DNA of 14,733 bases from Amoebophrya sp. AT5.2. Its lineage: Eukaryota > Sar > Dinophyceae > Syndiniales > Amoebophryaceae. The notes beneath the pieces were generated by a model. The model worked only from the letters and a program-made list of their open reading frames with translations, ran no database searches and had not been told where the DNA came from. The DNA lies in contig RXOD01005331.1 in the NCBI GenBank assembly GCA_005223375.1, positions 1 through 14,733 on the forward strand. Direction: 5' to 3'. Position numbers and translations under genes: made by a program. Positions 8,283 to 14,733 of the stretch are shown here, one piece after another (position 1 is the first letter of the stretch; the number at the start of each line of letters is the position of its first letter).

Positions 8283-8303
8283 CATGAACATACGATGTTC
8301 ATG
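8283..8303. repeat. Perfect 9-bp hairpin CATGAACAT/ATGTTCATG
   Basis: CATGAACAT at 8283-8291 and ATGTTCATG at 8295-8303 are exact reverse complements with only three bases (ACG) between them. It lies 33 bases upstream of a larger inverted repeat, so the two may form one composite structure. It could be a cruciform, a dimer-binding operator or the end of a small element. Confidence 0.55.
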
Positions 8304-8335
8304 TTGGTGGATCATCAATAAATCTATCACTGTTT

Positions 8336-8402
8336 CATGGGTGTCGGACGTGCGGATAAACCCATCATTGTCCATGCGTCCGCACGTCCGAAGATGCCCA
8401 TG
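8336..8402. repeat. Compound inverted repeat (13-bp stem plus 6-bp outer arms)
   Basis: TCGGACGTGCGGA (8344-8356) and TCCGCACGTCCGA (8379-8391) are perfect complements around a 22-base loop. Outside them CATGGG (8336-8341) and CCCATG (8397-8402) also pair, with unpaired bases between the two stems. A 67-base structure this complete is unlikely by chance. It may be a tiny foldback element, an introner-like insertion in a 5' UTR, or a structured leader of the gene starting at 8658. No target-site duplication is obvious. Confidence 0.6.
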
Positions 8403-8657
8403 GATCGTCATTTACTAATGCGAAAGCTATCTACGCAAGCTGCAGATATTGCTATTGGCCGCAACGTCATTTATTTCTATTCATCGCCACCAGGCAGCAC
8501 ATACACTTGAAATTGAATCGTTCCACTAAAACGAGCTCCAAAGTGTGGCATTTTCGTTTACTGTTTTACACGCACTTCAGGGGCTTTCGAACTCACACAT
8601 CACTACTTTCCCGATATCAATCTGTCTACGCACGAAGGCGAAATCATCACGCAAGCT

Positions 8658-11336
8658 ATGAACGCTGGCCAAGAAGAGGAGAGCCTTGACGATGTGCGGC
8701 CTGCCGCGGAACAAGACGCACGGTCCCCGGAGCAGGACGGCGTCGCTGCTTCCGGAAATTTTTCCACCAAAGCCGCCCAGGGCCTCAGCGGTCTCTCTAC
8801 TTTTGCAGACAAGCTAAGCTTCGCTCAGCAAGTCCAGCGTGAACTGCGCAGTGCAGTCCTCGCACGGATCCCCCCTTTTCTCTTTGAGGATGGCACGAAA
8901 CCACCGCCAGAGGATTTCTCGCCTGAGGACTGGAAAGCATATTTGGAGGAGGTGCGGCAATGCATGCCGGTGGAGCACGTGATCGTGGACCTCGCTGCAG
9001 GACGCGCCTACGACTGGGAAACGTACCGCTTCGACGTGCATCGTGATCTCTCGAAGATGCCGAATTTGTGGTACGCTTTAGCTGCGCGGCTGGACCCTCA
9101 TCCGGAGAGTAGAAAGAACGGAATCGGAAAAGAAGCCCGCAACAAAGATGACAAAGTGCCGTGGCAGACATACTGGGCGTGGCTCGTCGAGGATCGACGC
9201 TCAAGACGCCGCCATCCGGAGGCAGGTAGCAAAAGGCTGTTGAATGCGCAGTACTACGGCTACTTGGCAGAATTCATGCCCGCCTCCGCCACCGCCGACC
9301 CGCGGCGCTGTCTCGTCGCGTTCGGGGCCTGCGTCCGAGCAGAAGCCTCTGCTCTGACTATGGCGTACATCCGAGCAGACGAGGTTGTGAAGGACCGGCT
9401 GGACCGGGTGGGGGTTGTCATGCGGTTAGGCTTAGGCAGACAACCAGCGATGAGGGAAGTGGACGTAAACCGCCGCTTTTTGGACCGACGAGGAAAGCTT
9501 CTGCAGCAGGAGGACGCAGCGGAGTACGACCGTCACTGGAAGGAAGCAATGATGGAAAGTTGGTATGATCCGGTATTCAGTAAACGCCATTCCAACTCCG
9601 ACTCGGACATGAGCTTATCGGATGTTCTTGTGGAGTCGATAAGTCCCACCACCGAATTCGAGCGTGTCCGTCCCGTGTCAGAGGACGCCCGAAAGGTGTA
9701 CTGGACCTTGATCGATCAACTACTCTGGTTTCCTAGCGACCCCAATGCGATAAACGTGAAGCGGTCTTTGAAAGAGCTCGCGGAGAAAAAAGAGCCGAAA
9801 GCGCGAAAACGTCGCACGACCGTAATCCACCGTTACGGACACGTTGGGGCCGTGCTGAGGATGACGGAGCGGCTGCAGGATTATGAGCTCTGGGCGACGC
9901 GGGCGCAGGGCGTGGTGGATTACATCGAACTCTTTGAGATGGACATAAACTTTCAGCATCAAGAGCCCGAGAGTGACGACGACGACGACGACGAGGACTC
10001 ACGGTTTCGCGGCATGAGTGACAGCGAGGACCGGCCAATCGAGACGATAATGACGCACACGTCCAACGTGCCTGCAATCGTGGTAGCCTTCATGGAACAC
10101 GGTGCAAAGCCGCCGGAAGTAGTGGACGAGGAAAATCAATCGCTCGCGGAATTGGCGAAGAACCAACAGAACATCCACGCATCAGGCCATACGGCTGCTT
10201 TGGTCACCTTATCTGACGCGGCGGAATGTTTTTTGAGGGCGCGAGGAGTTGAGGTGGCGGTCGTGGCGTCTGCGCCCTTGGCGCCTGCCGTCCCAGGAAT
10301 TAGTGTTGGTAGCGGTGGTACATCCACAGCCTCATCGTCATCGTCCGCAGGCCCGTCAGCATCTTCATCCTCATCAACGGCGGACAAAACTACTTACAAA
10401 GACAAACCATCCACCGCCAATCCCTCGCACACCTCCACGATCGACGCACTAAAGGATCGCATCCGCAGCTTGTCTTGCGAGGATTTTGCAGCGCTGCGCA
10501 ATGAAGAGAAAAAGATCAAGAATCTCTCAAACGCCGACATTGCGAGCTCCCTTGAGAAACAACTGACCCGTGTCGCCCACTGCAATGAGGCCCATCGTCA
10601 CCCGACCAGGAACGGGATGAAGGCGCTATTCCTGGTCCACCAGTTCCTTCGTCTCAAGCACCCGGAGGCAGATGCGGAGTTCTTAATCCTAAAAGCTCTC
10701 TGCCAAGCCGCGCACCAATACAGCGCAAACAAGCAAACTTGTGATCCCGTCTTGCTCGTCGTCAACGTGCTATCGGGTCGGGTTACAGAGGAAGATATCG
10801 AGGAAGCAGAGCGCGAGAAAGCTTCTGACAAACTGACGGACGCGAATGCGTCTACTCCCCACAAGTTCCTCTCCCAACTTGAGCAGCTGCACGGCACGAA
10901 GACGTGGCACATTCTCGAAGAGGGACAAAGACGCTTGCTGCTGTTGCCAGAAGACGATCGGAAGTTGCTTCCCATTTTGTTTGACAAGATCGTAAACCTC
11001 GACGCAGTTGAGTACGCGACGAACCGATTGCGGGGGCTGTTCGTGAAGCAGATCATGTCCGATATGCAAGAAACGGTCGACGCGAAATACCCTGATGGAT
11101 TGGAAGAGCTTCCGAATATGCCACGGGATGTGAATGAGCTCTTGACGCAGGTTTACGAAATCGCGGAACGGTTTACGAAGCTGTTTTTAGCGGGGGAGCA
11201 CATGGAAGAGGCGTTTTCGCCGTTTGTTTCGAAGACGGTGGGGAAGAAGGGACCTTCTGGGGCAGGAGGTGAGAAGGCTGACGCGGATCGTGCGGGCGGG
11301 GGTGGTGAGTCAAGCGGAAAGCGACGCAAAAGGTAG
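8658..11336 (+). CDS. Unknown-family protein, tandem paralog A (892 residues)
   Basis: I do not recognise this family. The start at 8658 is the only ATG after the in-frame stop at 8514, and TAG 11334-11336 ends it. No signal peptide or membrane helix is seen. From about residue 48 onward it aligns with the gene at 12023-14530. The best shared blocks are RKRRTTVIHRYGHVG followed by AVLRMTE (383-404, 17 of 22 identical), LKALCQAAHQYSANKQTCDP (678-697, 16 of 20) and VEYATNRLRGLFVKQI (784-799, 15 of 16). Other shared features are a YWTLIDQL segment, SDSDMSL (314-320), and an HGAKPP region (462-510) that faintly resembles an ankyrin helix pair. Features of this copy are an insertion of about 30 residues before SDSDMSL, six Asp at 440-445, a Ser-rich linker near 553-577 and a basic C-terminus (GKRRKR) that could be a nuclear signal. 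No catalytic motif is evident. A helical scaffold or nucleic-acid-binding role is possible but unsupported. Confidence 0.9.
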   Translation: MNAGQEEESLDDVRPAAEQDARSPEQDGVAASGNFSTKAAQGLSGLSTFADKLSFAQQVQRELRSAVLARIPPFLFEDGTKPPPEDFSPEDWKAYLEEVRQCMPVEHVIVDLAAGRAYDWETYRFDVHRDLSKMPNLWYALAARLDPHPESRKNGIGKEARNKDDKVPWQTYWAWLVEDRRSRRRHPEAGSKRLLNAQYYGYLAEFMPASATADPRRCLVAFGACVRAEASALTMAYIRADEVVKDRLDRVGVVMRLGLGRQPAMREVDVNRRFLDRRGKLLQQEDAAEYDRHWKEAMMESWYDPVFSKRHSNSDSDMSLSDVLVESISPTTEFERVRPVSEDARKVYWTLIDQLLWFPSDPNAINVKRSLKELAEKKEPKARKRRTTVIHRYGHVGAVLRMTERLQDYELWATRAQGVVDYIELFEMDINFQHQEPESDDDDDDEDSRFRGMSDSEDRPIETIMTHTSNVPAIVVAFMEHGAKPPEVVDEENQSLAELAKNQQNIHASGHTAALVTLSDAAECFLRARGVEVAVVASAPLAPAVPGISVGSGGTSTASSSSSAGPSASSSSSTADKTTYKDKPSTANPSHTSTIDALKDRIRSLSCEDFAALRNEEKKIKNLSNADIASSLEKQLTRVAHCNEAHRHPTRNGMKALFLVHQFLRLKHPEADAEFLILKALCQAAHQYSANKQTCDPVLLVVNVLSGRVTEEDIEEAEREKASDKLTDANASTPHKFLSQLEQLHGTKTWHILEEGQRRLLLLPEDDRKLLPILFDKIVNLDAVEYATNRLRGLFVKQIMSDMQETVDAKYPDGLEELPNMPRDVNELLTQVYEIAERFTKLFLAGEHMEEAFSPFVSKTVGKKGPSGAGGEKADADRAGGGGESSGKRRKR

Positions 11337-12022
11337 AGGACATGGGAGGGGGGGGTGCGGATGCCTTTTGTGATGGAAAGACAAGGATCGAATGTAAGGA
11401 GCTAACTAGTGATGTTGGTGTCCAGAAAAAGAATTCTACAACGCAGGCAAAACTGATTGAACGTGTGCTACGGAGCCACAAGCTGGGGTAGACGCGCAAA
11501 ATCTAGTCAGTCTTTTCGCAATCGCAAGCAAGCAACAGCAAAATGAAAACGCTCATGCGGCCTTGCAACCCGTTGCGTTCGCTGATACGAGCGTGCCAAA
11601 CTTGAGTAAATAGTAGTTCCGATCTTCTACGTGTTGTCTCTATGTGTTCATCTTCCGACGTGCTCTTCGTGCATTGGTGTGGATTCTCTGTTCAAACGAA
11701 GATGGTGATCGATCGTCGTGGTTGGAGCCCAAGACAATTCAGGCGTACTGAAAAAACGAAGGTCCGACCTGGAAGTTCTTCTCATGCTCGTCTGCGCTTG
11801 CTCTACTAGTGGTGTGTACTCAGGAATCTTGCCTATCGTTACCACGCCCTAGCCTCACCTGCTTCTTCCGCGTGAAAATTGGCTTTTTATCTTGAACCAA
11901 CAGCAACAGTTGTCATCTTGAAGTCAGCCTAAGCCTATTACTCGTCCGCATCACTTCGTAATCTCTTTAAGCCCCGCTTGGCGTGAACCACAACTACTTC
12001 TCCGTGAATCGCGCGAAAATTA
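11337..12022. other. Noncoding gap between the tandem paralogs
   Basis: These 686 bases hold no convincing gene; the 65-codon - strand frame at 11648-11845 is not supported. Just after the stop is a G-rich run (GGGA then eight G, 11344-11355). A small hairpin GCAAC/GTTGC sits at 11565-11576. The upstream flanks of the two paralogs (before 8658 and before 12023) show no obvious similarity to each other, so the duplication is old or did not include the promoter. Confidence 0.55.
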
Positions 12023-14530
12023 ATGGCGGCCAACGGCAGGGAGAACAACGATCCGCAAGACGAGGCTGTGCGAGCGCCGACAGGCACCACCGCGACGAAC
12101 GGCCTGCCCCCCGCAATGCAGGTCGCTGGAGCGCAGCAGGAGCAAGATGCGCTGCAAGAGCAGCAACAGCTGCAACGTCCGTCGTCGACGCACACGCGCC
12201 AGGTAGTAGTCAACATCGATCCGAAACGAGCTATGCAAAACATGCCGTTGTGGGACAAGGTCAACTTTGCACAAAAAGCGCAGCGGGAAGTGCGCAAAGC
12301 TGTCCTCGACCAGATCCCGCAGTTTCTGTTTGCCACGCAAAACGGGTCGACACTGCCAAACAATTTTTCCCCGTATAGGGACTGGCTCGAATGGCTGGAA
12401 GACGTCCAACGCTGCATGCCGATTCAGCACGTTATGGTGGATTTGGAGAAAAAGTGTGCGTATGATTGGGAGAGTCACAATCGCGGTGGACGTCACCAGG
12501 AGGACCACTCACTCTCGCAGCTGGTCAATCTGTGGTACGCGCTCGTGGCGCGTTTAGACCCGTGGCCTGAACAGCCAAACAAAAAATTCGCATGGAAGGC
12601 ATATTTCAAGGTGCTGAATGAACATGATACGGAAGACATCACGGACGAAGCGGAAAGCGAAAACACCGACAAGATTGTGAAGTGCTACCGCTCCCTCGCA
12701 GCCGCCATGCTTCCCTCCGCTCACGCCGATCCCATGATGTGTTTCCGAACACGCGGCGGCGTCTTCGACAACCGCGATTCCGGTCCGATGACGTCCGCTT
12801 TGACGATGTCCTACGTGCGGGCAGACACGGTCGTGCAACAGCGTTTTGCGCGCATCGGTGTCACCCTTCGGCTGGGGAGAAAAGGCAAAGTGCAAATTTC
12901 TGCGGAACATCCGGACGTTGATGACGACGCAGCTTCCGACTCCGACATGAGTCTAGCGGGAATAGTGCCGTCCATGCGGTTGCGGCTACGAAGAATCGAA
13001 CCGGAACCAGAAGACGCTCGACTTACGTACTGGACTCTCATCGATCAACTCTGTCGCTTTCCAGAAAAATCGGAGGCAGTCAAGTGCTCCCTCGCAGACA
13101 TGGGGAATCGTCTTGAGCCGCAGGCGCGGAAGCGGAAAACGACAATCATTCACCGACACGGGCACATTGGCGCTCTCCTACGCATGACGGAGAATCAGTT
13201 CGATTACAATTTGTGGAAAACTCGTGCTGAGGGCTTGCTTCAGTATATCGAGCTTTTCGAGCTGGATATCAACTTCCAGCATCGACAGACGGAGCAAGGG
13301 GCAAACGGAGGTAGCGGTAACGGACAGCCCGAAGCTCGCACGATCATGACGCACCTGCGCAACGACCCCGCACTGGTGATTGCTCTCATGAAGCACGGCG
13401 CCAAGCCGCCCCCCGCAGCCGCTGATGCACAGGATCTTCCCTTAGCCGAGATTGCTAATGATTGGCAGAGCATCCACTTGTCGGTCAACTCCTCCGCCCT
13501 GGCCACCCTCTCGGTTGTCGCGTTACATTTTCTGGAAACCCATGGAGTGGAAATGCCGACCGTTCTGTCCTCGACAAATACGCAATCGGGGGAATCGAAG
13601 TCGTCCTCCTCGCTCTCATCCGCGGACTGCCGCAAGCAAGCTGTCGACTCGATTGCTGGCGTCGTCGAGGTTCTGGGCGATCGTATCCGGCAGCTCTCAG
13701 ACGAAAACTTCACGAGCCTGCGCAAAGCGGAAGAACACGTGAAAGCTCTCTCCGATGATGAGATCGCGATCTCGCTGTCGAAGCAGCTGAGCCGCGTTGT
13801 GAGTGGCCGCTTCGACGCACACCCGCACCCAAGCAAAAATGGACCTAAGTTGCTGTTTCTTGTGCGCAATTTCATCTGTCTCAAATACAAAGGAGAAGAG
13901 GACGCTGACTTTTTGGTCTTGAAGGCGCTCTGCCAAGCCGGAAATCAGTACGGCCCCAACAAGCAGACATGCGACCCCTTGCCGATCCTACTCAACACCC
14001 TTACGGGCCGCGTAACGGACGCAGACATCGAAAACGCACGTCTCGGGTTGCGCAAAAGGGGTCTGAACGGCGCCGCCGAGGTCGACCCGACGCTGCTGCA
14101 AAACTTCCTCGAATTGTTGCAGGACGGCGCGAAGGCGCACAACATCGTGGAGAACGGCCAGAAACGACTTGCGCCACTCGACGCGAAAGACCAGATCCTC
14201 CTCCCCATGATCTACAAAAAGATCCTCGACATGGAATCCGTCGAATATGCTACAAACCGGCTGCGGGGACTTTTTGCGAAACAGATTCTCGAGGATGCGC
14301 AGGAAATGCTAAACTTGAAGTTCGGCAACCACGATCACGATGGAACTCTTGATAGCGTTCTGGAGATGCCGGCGGGATTACTCACAATTCTGCACAACGT
14401 GTACGAGGTAGCGGAAAAACTCACGAAGCTCTTCTTGGCTGGTGAGCTGATGCAGGACGCTTTCGCACCCTTTCAAGCGGACACTGCGGGTGGAGAGGGG
14501 GAACCAAGTACAAAGCGACAGAAGGAATAG
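12023..14530 (+). CDS. Unknown-family protein, tandem paralog B (835 residues)
   Basis: It belongs to the same unrecognised family as the gene at 8658-11336, same strand, 686 bases downstream. The ATG at 12023 follows an in-frame TGA at 12005-12007; the stop is TAG 14528-14530. The N-terminus (about 1-65) is Gln/Ala rich and not shared. Shared blocks include DKVNFAQKAQREVRKAVL (near 76), RKRKTTIIHRHGHIG then ALLRMTE (369-390), TIMTHLRNDPALVIALMKHG (440-459), LKALCQAGNQYGPNKQTCDP (633-652) and VEYATNRLRGLFAKQI (740-755), plus KLFLAGE near the end. SDSDMSL is kept at 305-311. It lacks the poly-Asp tract and the insertion before SDSDMSL of paralog A, and its Ser-rich linker (about 522-536) is shorter. 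The C-terminal tail is short and basic (TKRQKE). No intron, signal peptide or membrane helix is seen. The pattern of strongly kept blocks separated by variable linkers indicates a folded multi-segment protein under selection in both copies. Confidence 0.9.
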   Translation: MAANGRENNDPQDEAVRAPTGTTATNGLPPAMQVAGAQQEQDALQEQQQLQRPSSTHTRQVVVNIDPKRAMQNMPLWDKVNFAQKAQREVRKAVLDQIPQFLFATQNGSTLPNNFSPYRDWLEWLEDVQRCMPIQHVMVDLEKKCAYDWESHNRGGRHQEDHSLSQLVNLWYALVARLDPWPEQPNKKFAWKAYFKVLNEHDTEDITDEAESENTDKIVKCYRSLAAAMLPSAHADPMMCFRTRGGVFDNRDSGPMTSALTMSYVRADTVVQQRFARIGVTLRLGRKGKVQISAEHPDVDDDAASDSDMSLAGIVPSMRLRLRRIEPEPEDARLTYWTLIDQLCRFPEKSEAVKCSLADMGNRLEPQARKRKTTIIHRHGHIGALLRMTENQFDYNLWKTRAEGLLQYIELFELDINFQHRQTEQGANGGSGNGQPEARTIMTHLRNDPALVIALMKHGAKPPPAAADAQDLPLAEIANDWQSIHLSVNSSALATLSVVALHFLETHGVEMPTVLSSTNTQSGESKSSSSLSSADCRKQAVDSIAGVVEVLGDRIRQLSDENFTSLRKAEEHVKALSDDEIAISLSKQLSRVVSGRFDAHPHPSKNGPKLLFLVRNFICLKYKGEEDADFLVLKALCQAGNQYGPNKQTCDPLPILLNTLTGRVTDADIENARLGLRKRGLNGAAEVDPTLLQNFLELLQDGAKAHNIVENGQKRLAPLDAKDQILLPMIYKKILDMESVEYATNRLRGLFAKQILEDAQEMLNLKFGNHDHDGTLDSVLEMPAGLLTILHNVYEVAEKLTKLFLAGELMQDAFAPFQADTAGGEGEPSTKRQKE

Positions 14531-14733
14531 TCGAATTAGGAGGGGTGGTGTCGTGAGTAGATGTTGGTTGTTGGACAAGAAAAGTTGAAAGGAGGGGGAT
14601 AGAAGTTTTTGGAGGGGGATAGAAGATATCTGGTGCCCTTGGTAGGTCTCAAAGGATTTATTTCAGCTGAGGACACGGCGCAATACGTAATTAAATTAAG
14701 AAAATCACTTTTTTCTTGCTTTTCAACTTTGTG
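14531..14733. other. 3' flank of paralog B, noncoding to window end
   Basis: No gene start is visible. The first 100 bases are G-rich, and the last 60 are A/T-rich. The flank probably contains the 3' UTR of the 835-residue gene. Confidence 0.5.
14591..14625. repeat. Two copies of GGAGGGGGATAGAAG, 20-base spacing
   Basis: The 15-base unit occurs exactly at 14591-14605 and 14611-14625, 60 bases after the stop codon of paralog B. With the nearby AGGAGGGGTGG at about 14539-14549 it makes a purine-rich 3' flank. It may be a simple local duplication or an RNA-processing signal; a G-quadruplex is conceivable because there are several G-runs. Confidence 0.55.

Larger units (their letters stand above)
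7943..8657. other. Noncoding gap with strong inverted repeats
   Basis: No gene is seen in these 715 bases; the two 99-codon - strand frames overlap each other and the hairpins and look like chance. The gap contains a T-run and A-run just after the upstream stop, a 12-base palindrome TACTTCGAAGTA (8204-8215), a 9-bp hairpin (8283-8303) and a 13-bp inverted repeat with outer arms (8336-8402). The start side of the downstream gene has an in-frame stop (TGA 8514-8516) with no earlier ATG. Confidence 0.6.

Noticed and set aside
10043..10200. Ankyrin repeat in the paralogs (MEHGAKPP region)
   Set aside because: Only the second-helix and GAKP part resembles ankyrin; the TPLH-type signature is missing, so I mention it only as a faint resemblance.
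10883..10898. 16-base word GCAGCTGCACGGCACG shared with 6464-6479
   Set aside because: One copy is in conserved coding sequence of paralog A and the other in noncoding DNA; a single short match in this composition can be chance.
1..14733. Dinoflagellate spliced-leader sequence, CRISPR array, transposase or integrase
   Set aside because: No match to the spliced-leader core, no regularly spaced repeats and no mobile-element protein motifs were found in any frame.

Overview
The window looks like nuclear DNA of a single-celled eukaryote. The evidence is a clear GT-AG intron, noncoding gaps of about 0.7 to 1.8 kb, no bacterial ribosome-binding sites or operon overlaps, and very long reading frames rich in Ser/Gly/Ala/Thr low-complexity sequence. 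All four genes lie on the + strand. This style, together with moderately high GC and few introns, suggests a protist of the alveolate/dinoflagellate lineage, possibly Syndiniales-like. That placement is an impression, not something the sequence proves. No bacterial, plasmid, phage or CRISPR feature is visible.

Layout. Bases 1-123 hold four consecutive inverted repeats, ending in a perfect 8-bp hairpin, and may be the end of a structured RNA. Bases 170-4843 encode a 1557-residue, largely disordered protein with repeated short motifs (two HYSD(N/D)DFE blocks, six RPGT motifs, a lysine-rich tract). Bases 4844-6662 are a long noncoding gap with several hairpins and a recurring AAAATTCAA word. Bases 6663-7942 are a two-exon gene for a 380-residue four-helix membrane protein resembling Orai calcium-channel proteins in layout. 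Bases 7943-8657 are noncoding and contain the strongest inverted repeats in the window. Bases 8658-11336 and 12023-14530 are two intronless genes in tandem, encoding diverged paralogs (892 and 835 residues) of a family I do not recognise.

Functional reading. The tandem paralogs are the most novel item: they share several nearly invariant blocks along most of their length, so they are real, selected proteins from an old duplication, but no known catalytic motif is evident. Nothing in the sequence links the four genes into one pathway. Their shared strand is more likely chromosomal organisation than an operon.
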